Positions 1-8,608 of a stretch of 64,000 bases of DNA are shown here, one piece after another; the first letter of the stretch is position 1, and the number at the start of each line of letters is the position of its first letter. Both the position numbers and the translations under genes were made by a program. The stretch lies in the NCBI GenBank assembly GCA_037439425.1, contig JBBIWA010000018.1:1-64000 (forward strand), in the 5' to 3' direction. The stretch comes from JBBIWA01 sp037439425 (lineage in GTDB: Bacteria > Acidobacteriota > Blastocatellia > RBC074). The notes beneath the pieces are model-generated. The model saw only the letters and a list, made by a program, of their open reading frames with translations, was not told the DNA's origin and did not search any database.

Positions 1-6
1 GTCAGA

Positions 7-275
7 CTCCTCCGCGAGTTTTAAACTCAGTGAGGTAACGACCTCCCTCCGCCGCTCGTCCGCCGACATTATCGCTCTATTTCGCTTCATTATCTCAGGG
101 CGTCGTGAAACGACATGCGCGACTCCTCAGAAAATCCTGGGTACGCACGCATCCTTGCGTGCCCGTCTTCGTTAAGCAGATCATTACTGGAGACCGAGCA
201 CGCTAGAAGCGTGCGCTCCCAGGTTTTCATCATCTCTTCCGCGTCGTCCGTGACGACATAAACGACTCCTCTGAC
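7..275 (-). repeat. Family-1 composite repeat, one degenerate and one good copy
   Basis: The good copy (131-270) has the family's standard parts: a left end AAAATCCTGGGTACGCACGC forming a GCACGCA/TGCGTGC hairpin, a spacer with GTTAAGCAG and CATTACTGGAGA, a second GCACGCT/AGCGTGC hairpin, the mirror end CTCCCAGGTTTTCATCATCTC, and a GTCGTCC/GACGAC tail ending in GACTCCTC. An older copy keeps only the tail (about 90-130). Read on the minus strand, the far-left edge (7-13) is GGAGGAG, the Shine-Dalgarno-like end of the family. The same element recurs near 4.3-4.6, 12.2 and 29.5-29.9 kb. Confidence 0.8.
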
Positions 276-650
276 CGCGGCCTAGGGTAGGCCACGCTGA
301 TTAAGGGGCACCAGTCTTGATTGGCGCAGCGCCTCCGGGAGCGGCCCGCTGCCTTGCCAGCCCGCTCTTGACTTTTCGGCCACCTCTCTTACCCTTGAAG
401 TCGCAACCTGGTTGCTCACCACAGGCAACTTGACGCTCAAAGGCAAAAGCACTCCCCAGCGAATACTGCTCCAGTTCATTTAAATAACAACCACAGGATT
501 GTGAGGTATCAGAGCTGACCCAGTCAGTAGTTCATTAAGGCTGGGCGATGGCAGTCGTGAGGATCGCCACAGCAACCAGCAGTTTAACTGCTGGCATTCT
601 CGCAAGTCAACCTTCTCCGTCAAGTGATCCTAGCAACAGCTAGGTGACAT
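276..650. other. Intergenic stretch without a recognisable gene
   Basis: This lies downstream of the VWA gene on the minus strand. The only open frame (282-479, minus) has no recognisable motif and no good ribosome binding site. A perfect 9-bp palindrome, CCAGCAGTT-T-AACTGCTGG, lies at 576-594 and could end or stabilise the VWA transcript, but no T-run follows it on either strand. Confidence 0.5.
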
Positions 651-1628
651 TCAACCGAGGCGGCGGAGCCAGGTCTGTGACAGCAGCATCTCGGCCACCA
701 GCAATGCCAAGGCCACCAAGATAGGGAGCTGGTAAAACTCCCGGTAAGGAACGTAAACTTGGGCCTCCAGCGGCGTGCGTTCAAGCTGATCTACCTCACT
801 GAGCACCTGGGCCAGCGCCTGACTATCAGTAGCGCGAAAGAAACGCCCACCTGTGATCTCGGCTATCTGGCGCAAACTCTCCTCGTTAATTGTCACTTGC
901 TCACTAACGTCACTGTGGCCAGGCACGGGATCAGCCATTGGCGCCGCCTGCGTAGCTGGCTGGCCCACCCCAATGGCATAAACGCGGATGCCCATCGCTG
1001 CCGCCAGTTGCGCACCTGTCGCCGGCTCAATCTGAAAGCGATTGTTCTCCCCGTCCGTCAGCAGGATGATGACGCGGCTGTGGGCGGGCGCATGGCGCAG
1101 ATGATTTGTAGCGCTGGCCAGTGCCATGCCAATAGCCGTGCCATCATCTTCGGGCGCGGCCAACTGTACCGAATCGAGCAACCTCCTGAGCACCCGATAA
1201 TCGAACGTCAGTGGGCACTTCAACCAGGTATGCCCGGCAAAGGTAATCAACCCAATGCGGTCGCTTCGGCGCCGCGCAATGAACTCAGCCATCGTCCGCT
1301 TCGCCACATCCAATCGGTTGCTCGGCTCGAAATCCTCAGCTGCCATGCTGGTCGAGATGTCCAGCGCGAACATGATATCGATGGCCTCGGCCGTGATTGG
1401 CTCAGCTTGCCCGGCCTGCTGCGGTCTGGCCAGTGCCACCACCAGCAGAGAGAAGGCCATCACGCGCGCTACGGATAAGGACTTTACCCACCAGATTCGC
1501 CAGTTCACCAGGCCGCTGTATCGGCTCGCACCGGCTATCGGCACAGCTCCACCTTGATGCTTCAGCACCCAATAAAGAAGTCCCCCCACCAGTAACCAGA
1601 GCCAGTGGGGGCTAGCGAAGCGAAACAT
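651..1628 (-). CDS. VWA-domain membrane protein, BatA-like
   Basis: The 325-residue protein starts with a short membrane-proximal segment (FASPHWLWLLVGGLLYW, about 4-20) and has a second hydrophobic helix near 55-67. A von Willebrand factor A domain follows, with the metal-binding MIDAS motif DISTS at 90-94 and a later threonine/aspartate segment (LLTDGENN). A last transmembrane helix lies near residue 300. This two-plus-one helix layout around a VWA domain is that of BatA in the Bat (Bacteroides aerotolerance) operons, acting at the cytoplasmic membrane with MoxR ATPases. The start ATG has GGAG nine bases upstream. It is the last gene of the minus-strand MoxR-RDD-DUF58-BatD-like run, 21 bp after its neighbour. 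No BatB or BatE is seen in the window; one could lie just beyond the left edge. Confidence 0.85.
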   Translation of the reverse strand: MFRFASPHWLWLLVGGLLYWVLKHQGGAVPIAGASRYSGLVNWRIWWVKSLSVARVMAFSLLVVALARPQQAGQAEPITAEAIDIMFALDISTSMAAEDFEPSNRLDVAKRTMAEFIARRRSDRIGLITFAGHTWLKCPLTFDYRVLRRLLDSVQLAAPEDDGTAIGMALASATNHLRHAPAHSRVIILLTDGENNRFQIEPATGAQLAAAMGIRVYAIGVGQPATQAAPMADPVPGHSDVSEQVTINEESLRQIAEITGGRFFRATDSQALAQVLSEVDQLERTPLEAQVYVPYREFYQLPILVALALLVAEMLLSQTWLRRLG

Positions 1629-1649
1629 ATCTTCCAGCTCCAGGCAATC

Positions 1650-2645
1650 TCAGGCTTGAGATTTCGTCGCCTGTTCCGTTGCCTGTTGGCGAATCAATTC
1701 CATCGCAATACGCGCCGTCTGCTGCGCACTCTGGGCGTCGAAGCGGTAGCGCGCAAATTTCGCCAGGTCGCAGAGTTGCAGCAATTCACCAAACTGGCCG
1801 ATGACCTCTTCATCAGCGCGACCGCTCATGGCAGCAAGCAACTCTGTGTTAGTCTGCCCTGGAGGGGACAGCAGCCCATAGCGCCGCACGCAGTAATCGC
1901 GCAAAATGACCGAGAGCTCAACATGGAACTGCTTGTCATCCCGCGCTGCCAGGCGCACATTTATCAACCTTCTTATATTACTAATCGCCTCCTCTTCGAG
2001 CGGTATAACTTCTGCGGCCACATTAACCGGAACCTGTCTCTGTTTCCGCCCAAAAGCTTTCACTCTGCTTGCGCCGAAGAAGGCCAGCCCCATCAGCGCC
2101 AGCAGGATCAAAATCGTCTCTTGCACCCTACCCTCCGCTGGCAGCTCGCGGAAGTCAATAACATTCTTAATCTCACTGTCAGCCTCTGTGGTCAACGGTT
2201 GGATCTGGACAGCAACTGTCTGGCTCATGAGTGTGCGCGAGATTCCTGCAGCAGATTCGGTGAATTTGATCTGGGGAAGATTCAAATGACCAACCGCGAA
2301 GGCCGTGAGGACAAAAGTGAAGGTGGTTTGTTGCCGATCTTCACTCAGATTGCGCTGCTCGATTACAGGACCTGCGCGCAACTCGAAAGGGCCGAAATTG
2401 AGATCGCTGGGCTTAAAGCTGCGTCCCGGCTCATGCGTCGCCACAATACGCAATGTGAGAAGATCCCCAAGGCGCGCAACTCGTGGCTCAATACTCGTTG
2501 TGAGGATCGTGGGCGGCGCCAGATCTGCAACGGCAAGCGACCAGCAACCTACTACTAGCCACAGGGCTAGCAGGCCGGTCAGCGTGCGTTTCCACCCCCA
2601 TAAGCTCTGTGCGAGACCGGCGCTCAAGAAGTCCAGTGATGGCAC
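1650..2645 (-). CDS. BatD/DUF4381-like secreted membrane protein
   Basis: About 331 residues. The chosen GTG start at 2645 has GAGG five bases upstream and leads straight into a signal-peptide-like helix (GLLALWLVVGCWSLAVA). The open frame runs further upstream but would then overlap the DUF58 gene; a GTG at 2687 is the main alternative. After the signal comes a beta-rich extracytoplasmic part with the pattern PTILTTSIEPRVARLGDLLT, as in BatD proteins, then a transmembrane helix (ILILLALMGLAFFGA) and a basic cytoplasmic tail with a helical region resembling DUF4381. Position between DUF58 and VWA genes supports a role in the MoxR/Bat complex. The exact function of such proteins is unknown. 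Confidence 0.7.
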   Translation of the reverse strand: MPSLDFLSAGLAQSLWGWKRTLTGLLALWLVVGCWSLAVADLAPPTILTTSIEPRVARLGDLLTLRIVATHEPGRSFKPSDLNFGPFELRAGPVIEQRNLSEDRQQTTFTFVLTAFAVGHLNLPQIKFTESAAGISRTLMSQTVAVQIQPLTTEADSEIKNVIDFRELPAEGRVQETILILLALMGLAFFGASRVKAFGRKQRQVPVNVAAEVIPLEEEAISNIRRLINVRLAARDDKQFHVELSVILRDYCVRRYGLLSPPGQTNTELLAAMSGRADEEVIGQFGELLQLCDLAKFARYRFDAQSAQQTARIAMELIRQQATEQATKSQA

Positions 2646-2691
2646 TCGCACCTCACTGATGAAGGTTACTTTGCTCGTCCTGCTCACAATC

Positions 2692-3639
2692 TCAGGCAAA
2701 GTGCCACTTCTTGGAGCGCGCGACCAGGAAACGCCGCAACTTGGCCTCGTAAGCTTCGCCGGTTTCAAGCTCAATGTAGTCCACGCCCGAACGGCGAAAA
2801 AGTTCCGCACGCTGTATCTTTTCCGCTTCAAGTCGTGCCCGAAGATTCTGCCGCCAGGCCGGATCTGAAGTGTCCACCAGCACCCGCTCCCCACTTTCAA
2901 TGTCCTTCAGCTCGACCAGCCCTACTGGCGGGAGCTCGCGTTCACGCACATCGCTGACGACCACCGCTACCAGATCGTGACGGCGCGCGGCGATGCGCAA
3001 ACTGTCTTCATAAGAATGACTGATGAAATCAGAAACCAGGAAGACCACGGCCGGTTGCCGCCTCACCCGGTTCAGATAATCGAGCGCCAGACCGATGTTC
3101 GTAGCGCGACCGACAGGCCGAAAGCCAAGCAGATCGCGCACCAGACGCAAGGCATGGCGCCTGCCCCGTGCGGGCGGGACAAAGTGCTCGACCCGATCGG
3201 TAAACAGTAATAGCCCCGTGCGGTCGTGCCCCGCCGCCGCAGCCAGCCCCAGCACGCAGCACAGCTCAGCGATCAACTCGCGCTTGGTTTGCGCCCGCGT
3301 GCCGAAATCACTCGAAGCCGAGATGTCTACAAGCAGCAGTACCGTCTGCTCGCGCTCCTCGATGTGTTTCTTGATATGGATTCCATCAGCGCGGGCGCTG
3401 ACATTCCAATCAATCAAGCGCACATCATCGCCTGGCGCATAGGCTCGCACTTCGTCAAACTCTATCCCGCGCCCGCGGAAGACGCTCCGATACTGGCCCG
3501 CCAGTCCCCTGGCTATCAGCCGGCGCGCGCGAATCTCAAAGAGTTTGACACGCCGCCCCAGTTCCGGAACACTTCTGCCCGGCCCACGTATCAGAGCTTG
3601 TGTTTCGATCCTGTCAGCTTCCAGAGATTCATGCATCAT
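2692..3639 (-). CDS. DUF58 domain protein of the MoxR operon
   Basis: About 315 residues, no signal peptide. The family signature YAPGDDVRLIDWNVSAR is present in the first third, followed by a VWA-like fold with LLLVDISASSDFG carrying a DxSxS metal site. DUF58 proteins are encoded beside MoxR ATPases and are thought to be their partners or substrates. The start is one of two adjacent ATGs (3639 or 3636) inside the end of the RDD gene, so the two genes overlap by 8-11 bp and are probably translationally coupled. No clear Shine-Dalgarno precedes them. The stop lies four bases before the first possible GTG of the BatD-like gene. Confidence 0.88.
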   Translation of the reverse strand: MMHESLEADRIETQALIRGPGRSVPELGRRVKLFEIRARRLIARGLAGQYRSVFRGRGIEFDEVRAYAPGDDVRLIDWNVSARADGIHIKKHIEEREQTVLLLVDISASSDFGTRAQTKRELIAELCCVLGLAAAAGHDRTGLLLFTDRVEHFVPPARGRRHALRLVRDLLGFRPVGRATNIGLALDYLNRVRRQPAVVFLVSDFISHSYEDSLRIAARRHDLVAVVVSDVRERELPPVGLVELKDIESGERVLVDTSDPAWRQNLRARLEAEKIQRAELFRRSGVDYIELETGEAYEAKLRRFLVARSKKWHFA

Positions 3640-4282
3640 ACACGTGCGTGGACATGATCTTGTCATGCCAGGCCTGCTTCTCCGCATCCCAAATCGCCCA
3701 GAGGAATCCCAGATAACAGGGGAGGGCAGAGATAAACTTGCACAACTCGCGAAGCAACGCGCGCCCGAATCCAAGTGGCCGTCCGGTTTGATCCAGGACC
3801 CGGAGCTTCAAGACCTTCTTCCCTATAGTCGCTCCATCACGCCCGAGCAGGTAGACGTTATAGAAAAAGAACGCAACAGCGGCGAGGAAGAAAATTAGCG
3901 CCACCAATCCACCAAGGGCAGCCACTCCTATCTCGCCTGATTCACTCGTAGCCCCGAAGATAATATGGCCTGGCAGTTGAATGACCGCGCCAATTGCCCC
4001 ATCGATAAATAACGCACCAAACCGGCTGCCAATGCCAGCGTAGCTGCCGACAGCCAGCGCACTATAGGCTGATTGATCAGCATAGCTGGGTTGATAGGCT
4101 GGCACTTGATAAGTTGACTGCACGGGCATACCGGGCTGGTAGGGTGGCGGCTGGCCCGGTTGAGGACCATAGGGCGTTGCTGGCTGGCCGCCTGCCGTTG
4201 GTTTAAGCGGCGTGGCCCAGCGCGTGCAAAAGCGTGCATCATCGCGGTTCTGCGAGCCACACTGAGGACAAAATACTGGCAC
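3629..4282 (-). CDS. Zinc-ribbon and RDD-family membrane protein
   Basis: About 217 residues from a GTG at 4282 with AGGAG five bases upstream. The open frame extends further upstream, but that part is translated repeat DNA. Order: a short N-terminal zinc ribbon (VFCPQCGSQNRDDARFC), a proline/glutamine/tyrosine-rich linker (about 30-75), then an RDD domain with at least two strong transmembrane helices and the typical GATIGKKVLKLRV segment. The ribbon has CxxC but the second pair is FCTRW, so one expected cysteine is missing. RDD proteins are membrane proteins, some linked to ion transport; the function here is unknown. It sits between moxR and DUF58 and is separated from moxR by two family-1 repeats, the last of which supplies its ribosome binding site. 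Confidence 0.82.
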   Translation of the reverse strand: MPVFCPQCGSQNRDDARFCTRWATPLKPTAGGQPATPYGPQPGQPPPYQPGMPVQSTYQVPAYQPSYADQSAYSALAVGSYAGIGSRFGALFIDGAIGAVIQLPGHIIFGATSESGEIGVAALGGLVALIFFLAAVAFFFYNVYLLGRDGATIGKKVLKLRVLDQTGRPLGFGRALLRELCKFISALPCYLGFLWAIWDAEKQAWHDKIMSTHVYDA

Positions 4283-4639
4283 GGTTTCTCCTGCGGAAAA
4301 TCCTGGGCAGGCACGCATCCTTGCGTGCCTGCCTTCGTTAAGCAAGCCATTACCTTAAACCGGGCACGCTAGATCAGCGTGCGCTCGGGAGGATTTTCAT
4401 CATCTCAGGGCGTCGTCCGGGACGACCTGAAAGACTTCTCGGAAGATCCTGGGTACGCGCGCATCCTTGCGCGCCGGCCTTCGTTAAGCAGGTCATTACT
4501 GGAGATCGAGCACGCTCGCAAGCGTGCGTACCCAGGAGTTCATCATTTCTTTCCTGCGCCGCGCAAGTGGCAGGGGAGAACTCCTCAAAACAGTAATCAG
4601 CGACCGGCGGCAAGTGAGAGGCCTCACCTATCCCGGCAA
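4283..4639 (-). repeat. Two tandem family-1 composite repeats
   Basis: Two copies (about 4297-4438 and 4441-4580) fill the gap between moxR and the RDD gene. Each has the AATCCTGGG end, two GC-rich hairpins (GCACGCA/TGCGTGC type and GCACGCT/AGCGTGC type), the TTCGTTAAGCA spacer, and the CATCATCTCAGGGCGTCGTC tail; the second copy's tail is diverged. Between copies the sequence is GACTTCTCGGAAGATCC. On the minus strand the left end of the first copy runs into AGGAG and then the RDD start codon. Confidence 0.85.
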
Positions 4640-5674
4640 CTACGGTATCGGAATGCAATCCACGATGCGCTTGATCACTGCGTCCGGACTGAGCTCTTCT
4701 GCTTCGGCTTCATAAGTCAAGATGACGCGATGGCGCAGCACATCATAGACCAGTAATCTGATGTCTTCAGGCACAACATAAGCGCGGCCGTTGAGAAAAG
4801 CCTGTGCGCGCGCAGCCACACTCAAATAGATTGAGGCGCGGGGACTGGCTCCATAGCGAATCAACGGGCGCAACTGTTCAAACTTTCCCCCTGCCGGGGC
4901 GCGCGTGGCCTGGACAATGTCAAGAATATAGTCCTTGAGGCGCTCGTCCAGATAGATCTGATTGACCGTAGCGCGCAGTTCGTTCAACTCCTCCCGCGCC
5001 AGCACTCTCTCTACCGGAATCCGTTCAGCTGCGGTCGCCTCTGCTGCCATCACGGTGGTGCCTGGCTCAAGTATTCGATCGAGCATCTCACGCTCTTCGT
5101 GGCGGGAGGGATAATCAACCAGCACCTTAAACATGAAACGATCCACTTGTGCCTCAGGCAGCGGGTAAGTGCCCTCCTGCTCGATCGGGTTTTGCGTGGC
5201 CAGGACCAAAAACGGTTCTGGTAGCGGATAGGTCTCATCTCCTATGGTCACTTGCCGTTCTTGCATTGCTTCCAGCAGCGCGCTTTGCACTTTCGCTGGC
5301 GCGCGATTGATCTCATCGGCCAGGATGATATTGGCAAAGATAGGGCCGCAATGCGGCCTAAACTCTCCCGTCCGTTGATTGAAAATGAGGGTCCCGATCA
5401 AGTCCGCAGGCAACAGGTCAGGCGTGAACTGAAGGCGCCGGAAGTCGAGATTGAGAGCTTCTGCCAATGTCCGCACCGTGAGTGTTTTGGCCAGTCCCGG
5501 CACCCCTTCCAGCAGCAGATGCCCGCCGGTCAACAGTGCGATCATCAGCCGCGACATCAAGTTGTGCTGTCCAACCACTCGCTTGCGGATCTGCGCCAGT
5601 AACCGGTTGATGATCGGCAATTGACTACGCACCCGCTCGGTCAGTTGCTGAAGGTCGGTTCCGGCAGTCTGCAT
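4640..5674 (-). CDS. MoxR-type AAA+ ATPase
   Basis: 344 residues, the usual MoxR length. Walker A is GVPGLAKT (57-64) and Walker B is IILADEINRAP (about 116-126); sensor 1 is in LATQNPIEQEGTYPLPEAQ and the C-terminal lid follows. MoxR ATPases act as chaperones that help mature or activate VWA-domain partners, and this operon encodes a VWA and a DUF58 protein next to it. It starts only 3 bp after the stop of the upstream outer-membrane-type gene, so the two are probably co-transcribed. The ATG at 5674 has no strong Shine-Dalgarno, consistent with coupling. Confidence 0.93.
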   Translation of the reverse strand: MQTAGTDLQQLTERVRSQLPIINRLLAQIRKRVVGQHNLMSRLMIALLTGGHLLLEGVPGLAKTLTVRTLAEALNLDFRRLQFTPDLLPADLIGTLIFNQRTGEFRPHCGPIFANIILADEINRAPAKVQSALLEAMQERQVTIGDETYPLPEPFLVLATQNPIEQEGTYPLPEAQVDRFMFKVLVDYPSRHEEREMLDRILEPGTTVMAAEATAAERIPVERVLAREELNELRATVNQIYLDERLKDYILDIVQATRAPAGGKFEQLRPLIRYGASPRASIYLSVAARAQAFLNGRAYVVPEDIRLLVYDVLRHRVILTYEAEAEELSPDAVIKRIVDCIPIP

Positions 5675-5677
5675 ATA

Positions 5678-6538
5678 TCATTTCGCTGGTGTGAAGAGGT
5701 CTGCCTCGTAGGTCACGCCGACGGTCACTCCACTGCGCGGGCTATGCCGGTTAAGGCCAGCAATCCCTGCCACGTCCCACATCAACCCAGCCGCGCGAAT
5801 GCGCGCGCCGAAGCGGGCTTCGCCATCCGATTCAGTGCCGCGTGGCGCGTTGCGGCGCGTGCTGTAGCGCCCATTGACTTCGCTGGCGAGCGTGAGCCGA
5901 TCATTGAGGCGATAAGTTGCGGCTGCGCCGTAGAGCAGCACATCGTTTTGCGTGAACGGATCTACAGGAGCGGTCAGGATGCCAAGCCCCAGATTACCGG
6001 ACAGACGTAAGCGGCCAATGCTTTTGCTCGAGAGCGCCGTGGCAAAGAAGTTTGTTTGATTCAGCCCAATGCCGCGCGCCTGATTTGAGTTCGGCAGCTC
6101 AACTCCAAAGCGGAACCCAAGGGCGGGCAGGAGCCGCCCTTCATTGCGCAGCTTGACCTTCATGGCCAGAAAGAAGTCGCCCGTGTCGTGTGTCGAGTTG
6201 GGTGGGCTGGTCAGATTGAGCGGGATGGCACTCGGTCGAAATTGACGATTGATGCTCAGAAAGTTCTGAATCACTCCGCCGGTCTCGAATTCAACATTCG
6301 GCGCTAAACCCAGGCTCAGCCGAACCACTCCGATTCGCGTCAAGTCTCCATTCAAACCTGAAAGCGTGAAATCTTTGTCCTGCAGGAAATCCACTCCAAA
6401 CTCGATACGGATCGCTCCAGGCTTGACAATCTCAACGTCTTCGGTGATGAGCGGGCGTCGTTGCGCGTAAGCGAGCCGAGTTGCGCACACAAGGCAGACG
6501 AGGAGAGCGACAAACAGTTTAAGCGCACGTGATTTCAT
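5678..6538 (-). CDS. Probable outer-membrane beta-barrel protein
   Basis: 286 residues from the ATG at 6538, which begins a clear signal peptide (basic MKSRALK, hydrophobic core, cut near LAYAQ). The mature part is built of alternating short amphipathic strands (for example RIEFGVDFLQD, LRLSGNLGLGIL, LTLASEVNGRYS) and ends in hydrophobic strand GVTVGVTYEADLF, which suggests a small barrel like the MetA-pathway/transporter-type outer membrane family. No enzymatic motif is visible. It is three bases upstream of moxR, an unusual partner for that gene. Substrate and role are unknown. Confidence 0.65.
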   Translation of the reverse strand: MKSRALKLFVALLVCLVCATRLAYAQRRPLITEDVEIVKPGAIRIEFGVDFLQDKDFTLSGLNGDLTRIGVVRLSLGLAPNVEFETGGVIQNFLSINRQFRPSAIPLNLTSPPNSTHDTGDFFLAMKVKLRNEGRLLPALGFRFGVELPNSNQARGIGLNQTNFFATALSSKSIGRLRLSGNLGLGILTAPVDPFTQNDVLLYGAAATYRLNDRLTLASEVNGRYSTRRNAPRGTESDGEARFGARIRAAGLMWDVAGIAGLNRHSPRSGVTVGVTYEADLFTPAK

Positions 6539-6730
6539 AACCACTCGGTATGAAGTCTGAAGATCATCCCTTGGGGCAATATCGTCAAAGACTGACAACC
6601 TGGATCGGCGTCCCTAACGAACGACGACGTTATAGCAGAAACTTCGCCGAAGCGCAAAGCCAGCTTTCAAGGGCGCAGACTAACCTGCGTGAGCCAGCTA
6701 GCTCTGGCAGCAGGCAACCCGGGCTAGAGT

Positions 6731-8335
6731 TCAATCGCCGCTCGGTTCGAGCCGGTAACGCATGGCCTTAACCGCTGGATCAGACCACACATCAAGCGGA
6801 GCGTAGTCGTCCGTCAGCACGATCGCCTGATCACGTGGCAGCCTGACGCGGGAGGCATAGACCGAATCCACATAGCCGCGCATGTTTTCAGGGATCGGGA
6901 GCGTGAAAGGCACAGCCTCTTCAGGCAGCTCACCTGCGGTCAGGAACATCGTGGCTACAGTGTATTGTTGATTGGGAGCAAAGGCCTGAGAGCTTCCAAA
7001 CACCTCCTCCATCGTCACAGCCACGGAAGAGACTACACGCGCAGCCTCGCCGTGCAATCCGCCGACCAGATTGGCCACCACCAGTCCTTGCGGCGCAAGC
7101 CGCTGGCGCAGGCTCAGGAGAGCCTCGCGCGTCAGCAGATGAAATGGCGGCGTGTCACCACTGAAAGCATCCAGTACGATCACTTGATAGTTTCCTGCCA
7201 GCTTCAATGTCTCAGTTCGCGCATCTCCGATGATCACCTTGACTGCCTCAGGCAAACCGAAGTAGCGACGCGCCAGCCGCTCCACGACCGGATCAATTTC
7301 GATCACTGTCACCTCAACTCCCGCTTCTGCCAGTGCGCGCGCCACGAGCCCGGCTCCTAGTCCCCACATCAGCACCGAGTTGGGCAGGCCCCTGGCTGTA
7401 ACGAGTCGCAGCAGGGCATAAGCATAGAGCGAGCCCGAAAAGCTGCCGCGCAGCGATCCCTGCACCACGCCATTTAAAAACATAAATCGCGTCTGGTGGT
7501 GGTCGCTAACTACCAGATCACCATAGGCCGAAGGAGCGCGCTCGGTCACTGGATAGCTCTCTCCTTTAAAGTAAATCTCGCGATCGGCTTCCTCGCCGGC
7601 CACCTTCGTGATGACAAAAGCCACTGCTAGCCCGGCCAGGAGCAACACGGCGAGCCGATACCTGGCCATCAGCAACAAATAACAGAGAGGGACAAGCCCA
7701 AGCGCTGCTGCTGTGATCACAATGGCGGTGTGCACTCCCATATTGGGGATGAAGACCAGGGAGACGGCTAGACTGCCTGCAACCGAGCCGATTGTCGAGA
7801 GCGCATAAAGATTGCCAACCGTCTTGCCCAGATGCGCTTCGTGAGCTGCTGCGCGCACTGCCATCGGCGAGACCATGCCCAGCACAAAGAGTGTGGGCAG
7901 AAAGAGCGCCAACGCGGCGATAAAAGCGCCCCCAATCAGGCCAGCTCCATAGGCTAGTCGAAGCGCTGGTTTGGCCATCAGATCCGCAATCAGCAACAGA
8001 CCAGTCGCGACGCTCAAAACCACCATCAGCGGCCCGGGCCCGGGCCGCCAATCAGCCAGGCGCCCACCCACCGCATAGCCCACAGCCAATCCCACCAGCG
8101 CGACAGTAATCAAGGCGCTCCAGACGTGGAGTGTGGTTCCAAAAGTCGGCGCGAGCATGCGTGAGCCCAGAATCTCAACCACCATGACTGCTGCCCCGCC
8201 TATCGTGACGGCAACACGCAGCAACCATTTTTGCGCTGGCGAGAGAGTGGGCGCTAGCTGCGCTTCACCCCTGCGGCCAGCCTCAGCCAGTTGGTGAAGC
8301 TGCGAAGATTTCGCTTTGGAGCTTGAAGAAGACAT
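6731..8335 (-). CDS. Membrane protein fused to a spermidine-synthase-like domain
   Basis: About 534 residues from the ATG at 8335, which has AGGAGG nine bases upstream; a longer frame exists but lacks this site. The N-terminal half holds about seven to eight transmembrane helices, beginning with an ALITVALVGLAVGYAVGGRLA segment typical of MFS-like spermidine-synthase fusions. The C-terminal half is a Rossmann methyltransferase-like domain with LMWGLGAGLVARAL and VIEIDPVVERLARRYFG, then GDARTETL and VIVLDAFSGDTPP, the aminopropyltransferase signature region. Such fused proteins are common and mostly uncharacterised; a polyamine product is possible but not shown. The gene is 190 bp upstream of the outer-membrane-type gene. 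Confidence 0.85.
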   Translation of the reverse strand: MSSSSSKAKSSQLHQLAEAGRRGEAQLAPTLSPAQKWLLRVAVTIGGAAVMVVEILGSRMLAPTFGTTLHVWSALITVALVGLAVGYAVGGRLADWRPGPGPLMVVLSVATGLLLIADLMAKPALRLAYGAGLIGGAFIAALALFLPTLFVLGMVSPMAVRAAAHEAHLGKTVGNLYALSTIGSVAGSLAVSLVFIPNMGVHTAIVITAAALGLVPLCYLLLMARYRLAVLLLAGLAVAFVITKVAGEEADREIYFKGESYPVTERAPSAYGDLVVSDHHQTRFMFLNGVVQGSLRGSFSGSLYAYALLRLVTARGLPNSVLMWGLGAGLVARALAEAGVEVTVIEIDPVVERLARRYFGLPEAVKVIIGDARTETLKLAGNYQVIVLDAFSGDTPPFHLLTREALLSLRQRLAPQGLVVANLVGGLHGEAARVVSSVAVTMEEVFGSSQAFAPNQQYTVATMFLTAGELPEEAVPFTLPIPENMRGYVDSVYASRVRLPRDQAIVLTDDYAPLDVWSDPAVKAMRYRLEPSGD

Positions 8336-8424
8336 CAGGATAATCCTCCTGCGAAAAATTTGAGGGGCGCTGCTGCCTGCTCCTCTGAGCTCAAGGCTTT
8401 GAGCTACCGTTCTCTCCTTTGGCA

Positions 8425-8462
8425 ATCAGTCATCAGTTTTCAGTAGTCAGAGCTCAGTAGGT
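8425..8462. repeat. Low-complexity TCAGT/ATCAG repeat tract
   Basis: A short tract made of overlapping CAGTCATCAG, TTTTCAG and AGTCAGAG words upstream of the spermidine-synthase-like gene. Similar tracts occur near 53.2 kb and 56.1-56.2 kb, always between genes. Confidence 0.5.
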
Positions 8463-8545
8463 TTTCGCTACCTGAATGCCTGGAAAACGCTGTAGCAATC
8501 CCAGGCTGGGATTGTACAGAAGATTTATTTGCTCCGCACTGCTTT

Positions 8546-8572
8546 TTGCAACAATGAGGCTCAAGTTATACT
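8546..8572 (+). promoter_or_regulatory. Candidate promoter of bshB1-bshA
   Basis: TTGCAA (8546-8551) and TATACT (8567-8572) are separated by 15 bp, slightly short for a housekeeping sigma promoter. They lie about 37 bp before the bshB1 start codon in an otherwise gene-free gap. Confidence 0.35.
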
Positions 8573-8608
8573 AGTCGTAGCAGCTGATAAGAGGTTCGGA
8601 GTTTCAAG

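Noticed and set aside
282..479. 65-codon minus-strand frame next to the first repeat
   Set aside because: No ribosome binding site, no motif, and composition like surrounding non-coding DNA.
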